A DNA stretch of 64,000 nucleotides. It comes from an uncultured Sterolibacterium sp. GTDB taxonomy: Bacteria; Pseudomonadota; Gammaproteobacteria; Burkholderiales; Rhodocyclaceae. Under the pieces are notes generated by a model. The model was not told where the DNA came from, made no database searches, and saw nothing but the letters and a program-made list of their open reading frames with translations. Location: positions 1 to 64,000 of the forward strand of contig CAIVDC010000118.1 in NCBI GenBank assembly GCA_903904605.1, read 5' to 3'. Both the position numbers and the translations under genes were made by a program. Shown here piece by piece: positions 42,120-53,215 of the stretch; the stretch's first letter is position 1, and the number at the start of each line of letters is the position of its first letter.

Positions 42120-42912
42120 TGCCGGGCTTTGGCGGGGCACCGGCGGAGAGAGTCAATACCTCGAATCCGCTCTCGGTTACCAGGATCGTATGCTCCCACT
42201 GGGCCGACAGGCTGCGGTCCTTGGTGACGATGGTCCAGCCATCGGACAGTTCGGAGATCGCCGCCTTGCCGGCGTTGATCATGGGCTCGATGGTGAAAGT
42301 CATGCCGGGGAAGAGCAGTAGGCCGGTGCCGGGTTTGCCGTAATGCAGTACCTGCGGTTCCTCGTGGAAATTCAGTCCGATGCCATGTCCGCAGAATTCG
42401 CGCACGACAGAGAAACCGTTGGCCTCGGCGTGTCTCTGGATGGCTGCCCCGATGTCGCCCAGGGTAGCTCCCGGACGCACCTTGAGGATGCCGGCCCAGA
42501 GACATTCATGGGTGACCGTGCATAACCGCCTGGCCTGAATGGAAGGTTCGCCCCCGACCATGAACATGCGGCTGGTGTCGCCGTGGTAGCCATCCTTGAT
42601 AGTGGTAATGTCGAGATTGACGATATCGCCCTTCTTCAAGGGCCGGTCATTGGGCACGCCGTGGCACACTTGATGGTTGATCGAGGCGCAGATCGACTTG
42701 GGGTAAGGTACATAGCCGGGCGGGGCATAGTTGAGCGGGGCGGGAATGCAGCCCTGGACGTGGACCATGTAGTCATGGCAGAGCCTGTCGAGTTCGGCGG
42801 TGGTCACGCCAGGCTTGACGAATGGTTCGATGTAGTCGAGCACTTCGCCCGCCAGGCGGCCGGCGACGCGCATCTTCTCTATTTCTGCGGGGGTCTTGGG
42901 AGTGATGCTCAT
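42103..42912 (-). CDS. map: Methionine aminopeptidase type I
   Basis: A di-metal peptidase (269 aa) removing the initiator Met from nascent proteins. Metal ligands are seen in [19 protein letters not shown] (two Asp), [12 protein letters not shown] (His), FTIEPMI (Glu) and QWEHTILVT (Glu). ATG 42912 ([15 protein letters not shown]) is the family start; the 26 extra residues of the ORF are not supported. It is divergent from rpsB, a common arrangement in Proteobacteria, and co-transcribed with glnD. Confidence 0.97.
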   Translation of the reverse strand: MSITPKTPAEIEKMRVAGRLAGEVLDYIEPFVKPGVTTAELDRLCHDYMVHVQGCIPAPLNYAPPGYVPYPKSICASINHQVCHGVPNDRPLKKGDIVNLDITTIKDGYHGDTSRMFMVGGEPSIQARRLCTVTHECLWAGILKVRPGATLGDIGAAIQRHAEANGFSVVREFCGHGIGLNFHEEPQVLHYGKPGTGLLLFPGMTFTIEPMINAGKAAISELSDGWTIVTKDRSLSAQWEHTILVTESGFEVLTLSAGAPPKPGNVTFA

Positions 42913-42976
42913 CGCGGCAATGGTGAAGGTGAATGGGAGGAATTCTACCTGTAGGCTGCCGAAAATGATGCTTGGC

Positions 42977-43006
42977 TTGAAGAAAGTCATATAAAACCGT
43001 TATAAT
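42977..43006 (+). promoter_or_regulatory. Promoter of the rpsB-tsf operon
   Basis: TTGAAG (42977-42982) and a perfect TATAAT (43001-43006) are spaced by 18 nt, predicting transcription from about 43013 and a leader near 140 nt. It is the best sigma-70 type promoter in the window, as expected for ribosomal protein genes. Confidence 0.6.
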
Positions 43007-43012
43007 CCGAGA

Positions 43013-43150
43013 CTTGTCTTGCCCTGGCTTGTTACCGATTCACCATCAGGGGCGCGGCAAAATTCACACGCCCGGCGGCGAACAGGGTGCCTCGTTGTTT
43101 TGGGGCGGTACGGCCGGGCGGCGGATCAACCCTATTCGGAGATATATCTA
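43013..43150 (+). promoter_or_regulatory. Structured rpsB 5' leader
   Basis: The long leader holds a perfect 8-bp long-range stem, CGCCCGGC (43069-43076) with GCCGGGCG (43113-43120), around a 36-nt loop. It sits just before the rpsB Shine-Dalgarno GGAG (43138-43141). In E. coli, S2 represses rpsB-tsf through its leader, so an autoregulatory element is plausible here. The sequence was not matched to any known RNA family. Confidence 0.35.
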
Positions 43151-43903
43151 ATGTCTGCAACGACTATGCGTCAAATGCTGGAAGCTGGTGTGCACTTTGG
43201 GCACCAGACACGTTTCTGGAACCCGAAGATGGCCCCCTTCATCTTCGGTCATCGCAACAAGATCCACATCATCAACCTTGAGAAGACCCTGGCCAAGTAC
43301 CAGGAGGCCATGAGTTTCGTGAAGAAATTGTCGGCCAAGAAGGGCAACATCCTGTTTGTCAGCACCAAGCGCCAGGCGCGGGAAATCATCGCCGAGGAAG
43401 CGCAGCGCGCCGGTATGCCCTTTGTCGACGAGCGCTGGCTGGGCGGAATGCTGACCAACTTCAAGACGGTCAAGCTATCGATCAAGCGCCTGAAAGACCT
43501 CGAACAGATGTCGCTGGATGGCACCTTCGAGCGCATGAGCAAGAAGGAAGCCTTGATGTCCCAGCGCGAGATGGACAAGCTGCGCAAGAGCATCGGCGGG
43601 ATCAAGGACATGGCCAGCCTGCCCGACGCCCTGTTCGTGATCGATGTCGGCTACCACAAGATCGCCATCACGGAAGCCGGCAAACTCGGCATTCCGGTGA
43701 TCGGGGTAGTCGATACCAATCATTCGCCCGAAGGCGTGAGCCACGTCATTCCCGGCAACGATGACTCCAGCCGCGCCATCCGCCTCTATGCGCGCGGCGT
43801 CGCCGACGCCATCCTCGAGGGCCGCAGCGAGTCCTTCAATGAGATGGTGGCGGCTGTGGCAGGGGAAGACGAATTCGTCGAAGTCGAGGAAGCAACGGAG
43901 TAA
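43151..43903 (+). CDS. rpsB: 30S ribosomal protein S2
   Basis: A small-subunit ribosomal protein (250 aa). [27 protein letters not shown] contains the S2 signature, and [14 protein letters not shown] and [19 protein letters not shown] are conserved. ATG 43151 is preceded by GGAG with 9-nt spacing; the longer ORF extends into the untranslated leader. It heads the operon with tsf, pyrH and frr, which is near-universal in bacteria. Confidence 0.98.
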   Translation: MSATTMRQMLEAGVHFGHQTRFWNPKMAPFIFGHRNKIHIINLEKTLAKYQEAMSFVKKLSAKKGNILFVSTKRQAREIIAEEAQRAGMPFVDERWLGGMLTNFKTVKLSIKRLKDLEQMSLDGTFERMSKKEALMSQREMDKLRKSIGGIKDMASLPDALFVIDVGYHKIAITEAGKLGIPVIGVVDTNHSPEGVSHVIPGNDDSSRAIRLYARGVADAILEGRSESFNEMVAAVAGEDEFVEVEEATE

Positions 43904-43916
43904 GCAAGCAGAGAGC

Positions 43917-43942
43917 CACAGAGGCATCTTGATGCCTCTGTG
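43917..43942 (+). terminator. Strong hairpin between rpsB and tsf (attenuator)
   Basis: CACAGAGGCATC (43917-43928) and GATGCCTCTGTG (43931-43942) form a perfect 12-bp stem. The tip can be read as a CUUG tetraloop closed by 11 bp. A short T-run (TTTT) begins about 10 nt after the stem. It most likely acts as a partial terminator or processing site that sets the S2 to EF-Ts ratio. Confidence 0.6.
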
Positions 43943-43973
43943 CGGTGAATGGTTTTGATTCTGGAGCACGATA

Positions 43974-44861
43974 ATGGCGGAAATTACCGCAAGCATGGTT
44001 AAGGAACTGCGCGAGAAGACAGACGCGCCGATGATGGAGTGCAAGAGGGCGCTCACCGAAGCCGGTGGGGATCTGGACAAGGCGGAGGAAATCCTGCGCG
44101 TCAAGCTTGGCAGCAAGGCCAGCAAGGCGGCCGGTCGCATTGCGGCGGAAGGCGTCGTCGGCACCTATTTCTCGTCCGACGGCAAGTTGGGCAGCATGGT
44201 CGAGGTTAATTGCGAAACCGATTTCGTCGCCAAGAACGACGATTTTCTCGCCTTCACCCGAAACCTCGCTGAACTTGTAGCAAATAACAATCCCGCCGAT
44301 GTCGCCGCGCTTTCCGCCGCAAACTTGAACGATAAGACGGTCGAAGCCACGCGCACTGCGCTCGTCGGCAAGATCGGCGAGAATCTCTCGATCCGCCGCT
44401 TTGCCCGGATCGCGGCGCAGGGCAGGCTGTCCAGCTATATCCATGGCGGCGCCAAGATCGGCGTGATCGTCGATGTGGTCGGTGGCGACGAACAACTGGC
44501 CACGGATCTGGCAATGCACATCGCCGCTTCCAAACCGAAGTCTCTGGACGCCTCGGGGGTTCCCGCCGAGCTTCTGGATACCGAGCGGCGCATCGCCATC
44601 GAAAAGGCACGGGAAGCCGGCAAGCCTGAAGCGATGCTGGAGAAGATCGCGGAAGGTACCGTGCAGAAGTACCTGAAGGAAGTGACCCTGCTGGGCCAGG
44701 CCTTCGTCAAGGACGACAAGCAGACCATCGAACAGCTGCTCAAGAGCAAAGGCGCGAAGGTTGCGGGGTTCACGCTTTATATCGTCGGCGAAGGGATCGA
44801 GAAGAAACAAAACGATTTCGCCGCCGAGGTTGCCGCCCAGGCCGCGCAGGCGGCCAGGTAG
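43974..44861 (+). CDS. tsf: Elongation factor Ts
   Basis: The guanine nucleotide exchange factor for EF-Tu (295 aa). The N-terminal UBA-like domain begins [24 protein letters not shown], and the TDF motif that contacts EF-Tu is in [14 protein letters not shown]. The C-terminal core and coiled coil follow. It lies 70 nt after rpsB, behind the strong hairpin, and 8 nt before pyrH. Confidence 0.98.
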   Translation: MAEITASMVKELREKTDAPMMECKRALTEAGGDLDKAEEILRVKLGSKASKAAGRIAAEGVVGTYFSSDGKLGSMVEVNCETDFVAKNDDFLAFTRNLAELVANNNPADVAALSAANLNDKTVEATRTALVGKIGENLSIRRFARIAAQGRLSSYIHGGAKIGVIVDVVGGDEQLATDLAMHIAASKPKSLDASGVPAELLDTERRIAIEKAREAGKPEAMLEKIAEGTVQKYLKEVTLLGQAFVKDDKQTIEQLLKSKGAKVAGFTLYIVGEGIEKKQNDFAAEVAAQAAQAAR

Positions 44862-44869
44862 CCGGACTT

Positions 44870-45583
44870 ATGGCGAACGCCTATAAGCGCATTCTGGTCA
44901 AGCTCTCGGGCGAGGCGCTGATGGGCGACGATGCCTACGGCATCAATCGCGTAACGCTGGCCCGAATCGTCGCCGAGATTGCGTCCGTGGCCGAACTCGG
45001 GGTCGAGATCGGCGTCGTGATCGGCGGCGGCAACATCTTTCGCGGCCTCGCCGGCACGGCAACCGGCATGGACCGGGCGACGGCGGATTATATGGGCATG
45101 CTGGCCACGGTGATGAACGCCATGGCGCTTGCCGACGCGATGCGCCAGGCGGGGATCAACAGCCGGGTGCAGTCGGCGCTCAACATAGAGCAGGTGGTCG
45201 AGCCCTACATTCGGGGCAAAGCGATTCGTTACCTTGAAGAGGGCAAGATCGTCATATTCGCGGCCGGCACCGGCAATCCGTTCTTTACGACCGACACTGC
45301 CGCAGCGCTTCGTGGCTCGGAAATCGGCGCCGAGATCGTACTCAAGGCGACCAAGGTCGATGGCGTGTACACCGCCGATCCGATGAAGGATGCGACTGCT
45401 TCGCGCTATGCCAGAATCAGCTTCGATGAAGCCATCAATCGGAATTTGAAAGTCATGGATGCAACGGCACTGGCGCTTTGCCGCGACCAGCGTCTGCCCA
45501 TCAACGTCTTCTCGATATTCAAGCCGGGCGCCTTGAAGCGTGTCGTGATGGGCGAAGACGAGGGCACCATGGTGCATTGTTGA
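44870..45583 (+). CDS. pyrH: UMP kinase
   Basis: A hexameric amino-acid-kinase family enzyme (237 aa) phosphorylating UMP to UDP; it is essential in bacteria and regulated by GTP and [45 protein letters not shown] and [13 protein letters not shown] are all intact. It starts 8 nt after tsf and ends 10 nt before frr. Confidence 0.98.
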   Translation: MANAYKRILVKLSGEALMGDDAYGINRVTLARIVAEIASVAELGVEIGVVIGGGNIFRGLAGTATGMDRATADYMGMLATVMNAMALADAMRQAGINSRVQSALNIEQVVEPYIRGKAIRYLEEGKIVIFAAGTGNPFFTTDTAAALRGSEIGAEIVLKATKVDGVYTADPMKDATASRYARISFDEAINRNLKVMDATALALCRDQRLPINVFSIFKPGALKRVVMGEDEGTMVHC

Positions 45584-45593
45584 GGAGACCCGG

Positions 45594-46151
45594 ATGACTG
45601 CCGAACTCAGGAAAACCACCGAACAGAAGATGCTGAAGTCGCTCGACGCTCTGAAGGCCGACTTGGGCAAGATCCGCACTGGGCGCGCTCATACAGGCAT
45701 CCTCGACCATGTTCAGGTCGACTACTACGGCTCGATGGTGCCGATCAACCAGGTTGCCAACCTGACTTTGATCGATGCCCGCACCATCGGCGTGCAGGCC
45801 TGGGAAAAACCGATGATCGGCAAGGTCGAACGGGCCATCCGTGACGCCGACCTGGGTCTCAATCCGGCGACGCAAGGAGACATGATTCGCGTGCCGATGC
45901 CCGCCTTGACCGAAGAGCGCCGCCGCGAACTGATCAAGGTGGTCAAGCATGAGGGCGAGAATGCCAAGATCGCGGTAAGAAACCTTCGCCGCGATGCCAA
46001 TGCGCATCTCAAGGAATCCCTGAAGAAGAAGGAAGTCTCGGAAGATGACGAGCGCCGTGCCCAGGATGACATCCAGAAGTTAACCGACCGCTTCGTGGCT
46101 GAGATAGACAAGGTTCTCGCTGAAAAGGAAAAGGACCTGATGGCCGTCTGA
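45594..46151 (+). CDS. frr: Ribosome recycling factor
   Basis: With EF-G it splits post-termination ribosomes (185 aa, family length). The sequence [24 protein letters not shown], the [15 protein letters not shown] segment and the long C-terminal helices ending in [14 protein letters not shown] are characteristic. GAGGAGACC precedes the ATG. Confidence 0.98.
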   Translation: MTAELRKTTEQKMLKSLDALKADLGKIRTGRAHTGILDHVQVDYYGSMVPINQVANLTLIDARTIGVQAWEKPMIGKVERAIRDADLGLNPATQGDMIRVPMPALTEERRRELIKVVKHEGENAKIAVRNLRRDANAHLKESLKKKEVSEDDERRAQDDIQKLTDRFVAEIDKVLAEKEKDLMAV

Positions 46152-46180
46152 CTCTGGCTTTGTCCGGATCTGTGCGAAAG

Positions 46181-46186
46181 AGGGAG
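46181..46186 (+). promoter_or_regulatory. uppS ribosome binding site (supports a TTG start)
   Basis: AGGGAG lies 5 nt before the TTG at 46192. The first in-frame ATG, at 46240, has no Shine-Dalgarno sequence, so the TTG start is preferred. Confidence 0.6.
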
Positions 46187-46191
46187 ATGGT

Positions 46192-47004
46192 TTGAGCCGC
46201 ATATCCAGTTCCACCCAGGCTATCCCTGACACCGGCGATATGCCGCGGCACATTGCGATCATCATGGACGGCAATGGCCGCTGGGCCAAGAAGCGCTTCA
46301 TGCCGCGCATTGCCGGTCACAAGCGCGGTGTCGAGAGCGTGCGCGAGATGGTCAAGGCCTGCATCCAGCGCGACATTCCCTATCTGACCCTGTTCGCCTT
46401 CAGTTCTGAGAACTGGCGGCGCCCGGCAGAGGAAGTTTCTTTCCTGATGAACCTGTTCATTCGTGCTCTGGAAGACGAGGTGGTGAAGTTGGACAGGAAC
46501 GGTGTTCGTTTCCGCGTCGTAGGCGATCTTTCTCACTTCGAGCCGAAGCTGGTCGAATTGATCACCCGCGCCGAGAGGCAGACTGCCGGAAACAAGCGCC
46601 TCGACCTGACCATCGCCGCCAACTATGGCGGTCGCTGGGACATCATGCGGGCGGTCGAGCGTCTGCTTGCAGCTCAAGGCGGAAAGTCCGGCGAATTGAC
46701 CGAAGCCGACCTCGCCCAGCATCTGGCGATGGCCTATGCCCCTGAGCCGGATCTGTTCATCCGCACCGGTGGCGAGCAGCGCATCAGCAACTTCCTGCTC
46801 TGGCAGCTTGCCTACACGGAACTCTATTTCACCGATCTGCTTTGGCCGGATTTCGGCGCTGCCGCACTCGATGACGCCATCGCCTCCTACCACAACCGAG
46901 AGCGTCGCTTTGGCCGCACCAGTGAACAACTCAGCGAGGGATGTGAGCAGGGGTCGCCAGCCGCCGCAGCGGCTGCGCTGGAGGCCCAGCAACAAGATGC
47001 TTAG
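46192..47004 (+). CDS. uppS: Undecaprenyl diphosphate synthase (isoprenyl transferase)
   Basis: A cis-prenyltransferase (270 aa) that makes the C55 lipid carrier for peptidoglycan, O-antigen and L-Ara4[18 protein letters not shown] contains the catalytic Asp, and [11 protein letters not shown] and [22 protein letters not shown] are family signatures. The start is TTG behind AGGGAG; starting at ATG 46240 would give 254 aa, closer to the usual length. An Ala/Gln-rich tail extends beyond the normal end. It overlaps cdsA by 8 nt. Confidence 0.95.
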   Translation: MSRISSSTQAIPDTGDMPRHIAIIMDGNGRWAKKRFMPRIAGHKRGVESVREMVKACIQRDIPYLTLFAFSSENWRRPAEEVSFLMNLFIRALEDEVVKLDRNGVRFRVVGDLSHFEPKLVELITRAERQTAGNKRLDLTIAANYGGRWDIMRAVERLLAAQGGKSGELTEADLAQHLAMAYAPEPDLFIRTGGEQRISNFLLWQLAYTELYFTDLLWPDFGAAALDDAIASYHNRERRFGRTSEQLSEGCEQGSPAAAAAALEAQQQDA

Positions 47005-47803
47005 GACGCGGGTCATCACCGCGCTGTTCCTCGCCGCAGGGCTTCTCGCCGTCTTATTCCTGCTGCCCCTGGGCGGGGCCGCGGTGGCGTTTGGCGCGAT
47101 CGTCGCGCTGGCCGCCTGGGAATGGGCCGGACTACTGCAGATCCGTCCGGGTCGGCGGTGGCTCTATGGGGCACTGACCCTGCTTCCCTGTGCCGGCATC
47201 TATGCCATAGGCATGCCAGAGCCGATTCTCGCCGGCCTTTGGTGTTTGGCCCTGGTCTTCTGGCTGTTGGTGGTGCCACTGTGGCTGCGGCGCAGATGGC
47301 CACTGCGGGCCGACATCGGCGGACTCCTGGTCGGCTGCGTGCTGCTGGTTCCGAGCTGGGCGGCGATGGTCATGCTGCACAGAAGGAGTCCGCTGCTGTT
47401 GCTCGCGGCGATGGCGCTGGTCTGGATGGCGGACATCGCCGCCTATTTCGCCGGGCGCACCTGGGGCAAGCATAAGCTTGCGCCGACGATCAGCCCTGGC
47501 AAGACCTGGGAGGGAGCCGCCGGCGCGGTGCTGGCGGTGCTCGCATACGGCTTCGTGCTCGGCTTGACGTCGGGCAGGCTAAGTCTTGCCGAGCCGGGCG
47601 GGATCGCATTGTCGGCGGCGGCACTGGCGCTTGCCACGGGCGTCAGCATTCTCGGCGACCTGTTCGAATCCTTGAGTAAACGACAGGCCGGCGTCAAGGA
47701 CAGCAGCCGGATTCTGCCCGGCCACGGCGGGGTGCTCGACCGCATCGACAGCCTCACGTCTACGCTGCCTTTTCTGGCCTTGGCCGCGCAACTCGGCAAC
47801 TGA
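46997..47803 (+). CDS. cdsA: Phosphatidate cytidylyltransferase
   Basis: A polytopic inner-membrane enzyme (268 aa) making CDP-diacylglycerol from phosphatidate and CTP, the precursor of all phospholipids. About seven hydrophobic segments precede the signature [21 protein letters not shown] near the C terminus. Start ATG 46997 overlaps the end of uppS in another frame. Only 2 nt separate it from dxr. Confidence 0.95.
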   Translation: MLRTRVITALFLAAGLLAVLFLLPLGGAAVAFGAIVALAAWEWAGLLQIRPGRRWLYGALTLLPCAGIYAIGMPEPILAGLWCLALVFWLLVVPLWLRRRWPLRADIGGLLVGCVLLVPSWAAMVMLHRRSPLLLLAAMALVWMADIAAYFAGRTWGKHKLAPTISPGKTWEGAAGAVLAVLAYGFVLGLTSGRLSLAEPGGIALSAAALALATGVSILGDLFESLSKRQAGVKDSSRILPGHGGVLDRIDSLTSTLPFLALAAQLGN

Positions 47804-47805
47804 CA

Positions 47806-49002
47806 ATGAGGCGGCCTGACAAGCAGCGACTCACGGTGCTCGGTGCCAGCGGTTCCATCGGCGTCAGCACCCTCGACGTCGTCGCGCGTCATCCGGAACG
47901 GTTTGAAGTGGTTGCACTGACCGCCTATTCCCGCATCGATCTGCTGGCCCAGCAATGCTTCCGCCATCGCCCGCGCTATGCCGTGGTGGCGGGCGCAGCG
48001 GACGCAAAGGCGCTGGCGGCAAAGTTTTCCGACGCCGGCCTTGACACGGAGGTGCTGACGGGGCCGACGGCATTGCAGCGGGTCGCGGCACTCGATGACG
48101 TCGATACGGTGATGGCGGCGATCGTCGGTGCCGCCGGCCTGGCGCCGACTCTCGCTGCGGTCCGCGCCGGCAAGCGCATCCTGCTGGCCAACAAGGAAGC
48201 GCTGGTGATGGCGGGCGCGCTGTTCATGGCCGAGTTGCGTCGTTCCGGCGCGACCCTGCTGCCGATCGATAGCGAGCATAACGCGGTGTTCCAGTCATTG
48301 CCTGCGGACTATGCCGGTTCGTTCGCCGCCAAGGGGGTACGGCGTATCCTGCTCACCGCCTCGGGTGGGCCTTTTCTCAATACTCCCCTGGAACAGCTGT
48401 TGGCGGTCACCCCCGCACAGGCTTGCGCCCATCCGAACTGGGTGATGGGGCGGAAGATTTCGGTGGATTCGGCGACGATGATGAACAAGGGTCTTGAGGT
48501 GATCGAGGCGCACTGGTTGTTCAACGCTCCGCCGGATCGGATCGAGGTGGTGATCCATCCGCAGAGTGTGATCCATTCGATGGTCGAATACGCCGATGGT
48601 TCCGTGCTCGCCCAACTCGGTAATCCGGACATGCGCACGCCGATCGCGCACGCGCTGGCTTATCCTGAACGCATCGAGACCGGTGTGGCGCCCCTTGACC
48701 TGTGCGCCATCGGGCGCTTGAGTTTCGAGCGTCCCGACTCGAAGCGCTTCCCCTGCTTGCCCTTGGCCTACCAGGCGCTGGCCGCCGGCGGCAGCGCGCC
48801 AACCTTGCTCAACGCCGCCAACGAGGTCGCGGTCGAGGCATTTCTGGACGGGCGACTTTCATTCCTCGCCATCGCCGACGTCATCGCCGCAGTGCTCGAC
48901 GCTGTTCCCAGCCTGCCGTTGCCGGATCTCGATGCGGTGCTCGGCGCCGACCGGGTGGCGCGCGTGGCCGCCGCTGAGGCCGTGGCACGCAGACCGATAT
49001 GA
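47806..49002 (+). CDS. dxr: 1-deoxy-D-xylulose 5-phosphate reductoisomerase
   Basis: The second step of the MEP isoprenoid pathway (398 aa), giving 2-C-methyl-D-erythritol 4-phosphate with NADPH. The cofactor motif is [39 protein letters not shown] (metal Asp and Glu) and [18 protein letters not shown] (metal Glu) form the active site. Being next to uppS and cdsA, it links precursor supply to the lipid carrier. The stop overlaps rseP by ATGA. Confidence 0.97.
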   Translation: MRRPDKQRLTVLGASGSIGVSTLDVVARHPERFEVVALTAYSRIDLLAQQCFRHRPRYAVVAGAADAKALAAKFSDAGLDTEVLTGPTALQRVAALDDVDTVMAAIVGAAGLAPTLAAVRAGKRILLANKEALVMAGALFMAELRRSGATLLPIDSEHNAVFQSLPADYAGSFAAKGVRRILLTASGGPFLNTPLEQLLAVTPAQACAHPNWVMGRKISVDSATMMNKGLEVIEAHWLFNAPPDRIEVVIHPQSVIHSMVEYADGSVLAQLGNPDMRTPIAHALAYPERIETGVAPLDLCAIGRLSFERPDSKRFPCLPLAYQALAAGGSAPTLLNAANEVAVEAFLDGRLSFLAIADVIAAVLDAVPSLPLPDLDAVLGADRVARVAAAEAVARRPI

Positions 49003-50372
49003 GCGTCGGCAATTTCTTGTACTACCTCGGCGCCTTCGCACTCGCCCTGGGTACCCTGATCGTGGCGCACGAGCTGGGCCATTTTTTGGCGGCGCGGGCC
49101 ATCGGGGTCAAGGTCATACGCTTCTCACTGGGTTTCGGTCGAGTGCTGTGGTCTAAGCGCCTGGGTCGCGATGCCACTGAATGGGCCATCGCCGCCTTTC
49201 CGCTCGGCGGCTACGTCAAGATGCTCGACGAGCGCGAGGCGCCGGTTCCGCTCGATGAATTACCGCGCGCCTTCAACCGTCAGTCCGTGAGCCGGCGTTT
49301 CCTGGTCGTCCTTGCCGGTCCGCTCGCCAATCTGCTGCTGGCGATCCTGCTCTATTGGGTATTGTTCATGCACGGCGCGGAGCAACTCCGTCCTGTGCTG
49401 GCAGCGCCACCGGCGGCCACGGCTGCTGCGGCTGCCGACGTGGCCGCCGGCGAGACCGTGCGCAGCGTCAACGGCAAGGTCATCACCACCTGGCAGGACT
49501 TGCGCTGGGAAATCATGCAGGCCGCGCTCGATCATTCAACGGTGAATCTGGAAGTCATCGGCTTGCGCCACGAAATTGCCTACCGTCGCCTGGACACCGG
49601 CAGACTCAGTGCCGACGATCTTGAGAGCGACCCGCTGCAGCGACTGGGTCTGCAACCGTACCGCCCGGACTTGAAACCCATCGTCGGTAAAGTGGCGCCG
49701 GAAAGTGTTGCGGAACAGGCGGGTCTGCACAGCGGTGACCTGTTCCTCGCCATTCAGAGACAGCCGGTGACCACCTGGAGCGAGGTGGCGACCATGATCC
49801 GAAGGGCACCTGGCCAAGCGCTCAGCTTCGAGATGCTGAGAAAGAACGAGCGGATCGTGTTGCAGGCAACTCCGTCCGTTGTGGAGGAGGGCGGCATCAG
49901 GGTCGGTCGTATCGGCATCATGGTGCAGGAAGATTCCAGGCTGCGTGAGCAGCTGATGGTCGTCGTGCGCTATGGGGCCTTGCCGGCGCTGGCCAAGGCA
50001 GCGGGACAAACCTGGGACACCTCCATGTTCAGCCTGCGGATGATCGGACGCATGATCAGCGGTGAGGCGTCCTGGAAGAACCTGAGCGGTCCTGTGACCA
50101 TCGCCGACTACGCCGGGCAGTCGGCCAAGCTCGGTTGGCCGCAGTACCTGAAGTTTCTGGCGCTGATCAGCATCAGCCTGGGCGTGCTCAATCTGCTGCC
50201 TATTCCGATACTGGATGGCGGCCATTTATTGTATTATCTCGTCGAGATGATCAAGGGCGGCCCGCTCCCCGAGCGGGTAATGGAAATCGGTCAGCAAATC
50301 GGTCTGTTCCTGCTGGTTCTGTTGATGGCATTCGCCTTTTACAACGATATTAACCGTCTCGTTTCCGGATAG
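48999..50372 (+). CDS. rseP: RIP metalloprotease RseP
   Basis: An inner-membrane site-2 protease (457 aa) that cuts the anti-sigma factor RseA after DegS in the envelope stress response and clears signal peptide remnants. The zinc site is [13 protein letters not shown] in the first membrane helix, with the third ligand in [13 protein letters not shown] near the C terminus. Two PDZ-like domains lie between, around residues 125-290. Four membrane segments are predicted. It lies 4 nt before bamA. Confidence 0.95.
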   Translation: MSVGNFLYYLGAFALALGTLIVAHELGHFLAARAIGVKVIRFSLGFGRVLWSKRLGRDATEWAIAAFPLGGYVKMLDEREAPVPLDELPRAFNRQSVSRRFLVVLAGPLANLLLAILLYWVLFMHGAEQLRPVLAAPPAATAAAAADVAAGETVRSVNGKVITTWQDLRWEIMQAALDHSTVNLEVIGLRHEIAYRRLDTGRLSADDLESDPLQRLGLQPYRPDLKPIVGKVAPESVAEQAGLHSGDLFLAIQRQPVTTWSEVATMIRRAPGQALSFEMLRKNERIVLQATPSVVEEGGIRVGRIGIMVQEDSRLREQLMVVVRYGALPALAKAAGQTWDTSMFSLRMIGRMISGEASWKNLSGPVTIADYAGQSAKLGWPQYLKFLALISISLGVLNLLPIPILDGGHLLYYLVEMIKGGPLPERVMEIGQQIGLFLLVLLMAFAFYNDINRLVSG

Positions 50373-50376
50373 CCGC

Positions 50377-52668
50377 ATGAATAAAAACCTGATCGCTGGA
50401 CTGGTTGCAGCACTGTTCGCGACCTCGGCTTCTGCCTTTGAGCCATTCGTCGTCAAGGACATTCGCGTCGAAGGCATCCAACGCACCGAAGCAGGGACAG
50501 TGTTCAGCTATCTTCCGGTCAAGGTCGGCGACACCATGACCGACGACAAGGCCGCGCAGGCCGTCAAAGCCCTGTTCGCGACAGGATTCTTCAAGGATGT
50601 CAGGCTCGAGATCGAAGGCGGCGTGCTGGTTGTCCTTGTCGACGAGCGGCCGGCGATCGCTTCGATCGAATTCGTCGGCCTGAAGGCGTTCGAGAAGGAT
50701 CAGATCAAGAAAGGCCTGACCGAGGTCGGCCTGGCCGAATCGCGGATTTTCGACCGCTCGTTGGTGGACAAGGCCGAACAGGAACTCAAGCGACAATATC
50801 TTTCCCGCGGCTACTATGCGGTAAAGATAACGACGACGATCACCCCGCTGGAACGTAACCGCGTCGGAATCAATTTTGCGGTAGACGAGGGTGAAGTCGC
50901 CAAGATCAGGCAGATCAACCTGGTCGGCGTAACCGCTTTCAAGGAGAAGGATCTCCTGGCGCTGTTCGTCCTTCGGACGCCTGGCTGGCTGACCTGGTAC
51001 ACCAAGAACGACCAGTATTCCAAACAAAAACTGGCCGGCGATCTGGAGACACTGCGCTCCTATTACCTCGACCATGGCTATGTCGAGTTCAACATCGATT
51101 CCACCCAGGTCTCCATCTCGCCGGACAAGCAGGACATTTACATTACAGTAAATGTTTCCGAGGGCGAGCTGTACGTGGTTTCCTCGGTCAAGCTCGCGGG
51201 CGACCTGATCGTGCCAGAGGCGGAGTTGAAGAAACTGGTCAACGTCAAACCGGGCGAGACTTTCTCTCGAGAGAAGCTGACCGAGACCACCAAGAGGATC
51301 AGCGAGCGCCTTGGCAACGAGGGCTACGCGTTCGCCAACGTCAATGCGGCGCCGGAACTCGACAAGGAGAAGCGCCAGGTGGCCTTCACGATTTATGTCG
51401 ATCCGGGCCGTCGCGTCTATGTGCGGCAAATCAACATCACCGGCAACAACCGCACCCGTGACGAGGTGATCCGCCGGGAACTGCGCCAGATGGAGTCGAG
51501 CTGGTACGACGGCGAAAAGATCAACAAGTCCCGCACACGGGTTGATCGGCTCGGCTATTTCGAGGACGTGACGGTGGAGACCCCGGCCGTCCCCGCGACG
51601 ACCGACCAGGTCGATGTCAATGTGAACGTCAAGGAGAAGCCGACCGGCAACGTGATGCTCGGAGCCGGTTTTTCCAGTTCGGAAAAACTCGTCCTGTCCG
51701 GGTCTTTGTCGCAGCAAAACCTCTTCGGCAGCGGCAAATTCGCCGGGGTGCAGCTCAACACCAGCAAGGTCAATACGGTGGTATCCCTTTCCTACACCGA
51801 CCCGTATTACACGGTTGATGGCGTCGGCCGGGGTTTCGACGTCTATCACCGGAAGACCAACACCAGTTCTCTCGTGGTGGGCGCCTACGACAGCAAATCC
51901 ACGGGAGGCGGCGTGCGCTACAGCGTTCCGGTGGCCGAGGATGATTCGGTCAGCTTTGGCCTTTCCGCCGACCTGACCAGCCTGACCGTCAATTCCTACA
52001 GTCCCCTGCAATTCCAGAACTACGTAAGAGAGTTCGGCGACACCAACACCACCCTGCTGGGTACGGCGGGCTGGGCCAAGGAAACCATCGACAGCCGCCT
52101 CTACCCGACTACGGGCTCGATAAACCGGATTGTCGGCGAACTTGGCCTGCCTGCCGGGAATCTTGGCACTCTGCACTACTACCGCGGCACCCTGCAGCAC
52201 CAGCAATTCATACCGGTCATTGCCCGCAACTACACCCTGCTGCTCAACGGCGAATTCGGCATCGCCGGCGGCTACGGAGGCAAGCCCTTGCCCTTCTTCA
52301 AGAATTACTATGCTGGCGGGATAGGTTCGGTCCGGGGTTATGACAACAGTTCGCTCGGCCCGGTCGATCCGGTGACCGATACCCGACTTGGCGGCACCCG
52401 CCGCCTGGTATTCAATGCGGAACTGCTGGTGCCGATGCCCGGAATTGGGCTCGACAAATCCGTGCGCCTGGGGGCCTTCGTTGACGGCGGCCAGGTCTGG
52501 GGACAGGGGCAGAAGATGAGTACGGGCGATTTGCGGTACAGCGCAGGCGTATCATTGGTCTGGTCTTCGCCGCTGGGCCCGCTGAAATTCAGCTTCGCCA
52601 ATCCGATCAACAGGCGGGCCGATGACAAAGTGCAGCGTCTGCAATTCCAGATGGGCACGACATTTTGA
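50377..52668 (+). CDS. bamA: Outer membrane protein assembly factor BamA
   Basis: The core of the beta-barrel assembly machine (763 aa). The signal peptide is [20 protein letters not shown], followed by five POTRA domains (about 22-420) beginning [20 protein letters not shown], and a 16-strand barrel. The lid-loop motif [11 protein letters not shown], which locks BamA function, is present, and the protein ends in an aromatic residue (GTTF) like other outer-membrane barrels. It comes before the periplasmic chaperone gene, the usual order. Confidence 0.97.
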   Translation: MNKNLIAGLVAALFATSASAFEPFVVKDIRVEGIQRTEAGTVFSYLPVKVGDTMTDDKAAQAVKALFATGFFKDVRLEIEGGVLVVLVDERPAIASIEFVGLKAFEKDQIKKGLTEVGLAESRIFDRSLVDKAEQELKRQYLSRGYYAVKITTTITPLERNRVGINFAVDEGEVAKIRQINLVGVTAFKEKDLLALFVLRTPGWLTWYTKNDQYSKQKLAGDLETLRSYYLDHGYVEFNIDSTQVSISPDKQDIYITVNVSEGELYVVSSVKLAGDLIVPEAELKKLVNVKPGETFSREKLTETTKRISERLGNEGYAFANVNAAPELDKEKRQVAFTIYVDPGRRVYVRQINITGNNRTRDEVIRRELRQMESSWYDGEKINKSRTRVDRLGYFEDVTVETPAVPATTDQVDVNVNVKEKPTGNVMLGAGFSSSEKLVLSGSLSQQNLFGSGKFAGVQLNTSKVNTVVSLSYTDPYYTVDGVGRGFDVYHRKTNTSSLVVGAYDSKSTGGGVRYSVPVAEDDSVSFGLSADLTSLTVNSYSPLQFQNYVREFGDTNTTLLGTAGWAKETIDSRLYPTTGSINRIVGELGLPAGNLGTLHYYRGTLQHQQFIPVIARNYTLLLNGEFGIAGGYGGKPLPFFKNYYAGGIGSVRGYDNSSLGPVDPVTDTRLGGTRRLVFNAELLVPMPGIGLDKSVRLGAFVDGGQVWGQGQKMSTGDLRYSAGVSLVWSSPLGPLKFSFANPINRRADDKVQRLQFQMGTTF

Positions 52669-52683
52669 TATTCTTACTGCAGC

Positions 52684-52689
52684 AAGGAG
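52684..52689 (+). promoter_or_regulatory. ompH/skp ribosome binding site (supports a TTG start)
   Basis: AAGGAG sits 7 nt before the TTG at 52697. That codon gives a clean signal peptide, unlike the ORF start at 52622, which lies inside bamA. Confidence 0.7.
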
Positions 52690-52696
52690 AACCGAG

Positions 52697-53203
52697 TTGA
52701 ACAAGATTTTAATACCGATACTGGCCGCAGCCTGCTTGATCGCCGCCGTGCCGGCCAGAGCTGAGGTCAAGATTGGCTTCGTCAATAGTCAGCGCGTCCT
52801 GAATGACGCGCCGCAGGCCACCAAGGCGAAGAAGAAGATCGAGAAGGAGTTCGAAAAGCGCGATCAGGATCTGCAGAAGGTCGCGAAGCAGCTGCAGACC
52901 ATGCAAGAAGCCCTGGAGAAGAATTCGGTCACCATGGCGGAGTCAGATCGGCACAACAAGGAGCGCGAATTCAATGACTTGAATCGCGATTTCCAGAGAA
53001 AGCAGCGGGAATTTCGCGAAGACCTCAACCTGCGTCAGAATGAAGAGATGGCGGCGATTTTCGAACGTGTGAACAAGGTCATCAAGAGTATTGCCGAAAG
53101 CGACAAGTACGACATCATTCTCCAGGAGGCGGTCTACGCAAGTCCGCGCATCGATCTCACCGACAGGGTTATCAAGGCGCTCGGCGACGGCACCACCAAA
53201 TAG
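52697..53203 (+). CDS. skp: Periplasmic chaperone OmpH/Skp
   Basis: A 168-residue OmpH-family chaperone that carries unfolded outer-membrane proteins to the Bam complex. The signal peptide MNKILIPILAAACLIAAVPARA is followed by EVKIGFVNSQRVLNDAP and a long charged coiled coil (KKKIEKEFEKRDQDLQKV), which forms the Skp tentacles, and then the end of the body domain. The start is TTG with a strong Shine-Dalgarno sequence; the ORF track runs 25 codons further upstream into bamA. Confidence 0.94.
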   Translation: MNKILIPILAAACLIAAVPARAEVKIGFVNSQRVLNDAPQATKAKKKIEKEFEKRDQDLQKVAKQLQTMQEALEKNSVTMAESDRHNKEREFNDLNRDFQRKQREFREDLNLRQNEEMAAIFERVNKVIKSIAESDKYDIILQEAVYASPRIDLTDRVIKALGDGTTK

Positions 53204-53215
53204 GCGATCCGCAAT

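Noticed and set aside
50350-52206. 618-aa minus-strand ORF opposite bamA
   Set aside because: Antisense to bamA; no signal peptide, domain or Shine-Dalgarno site.
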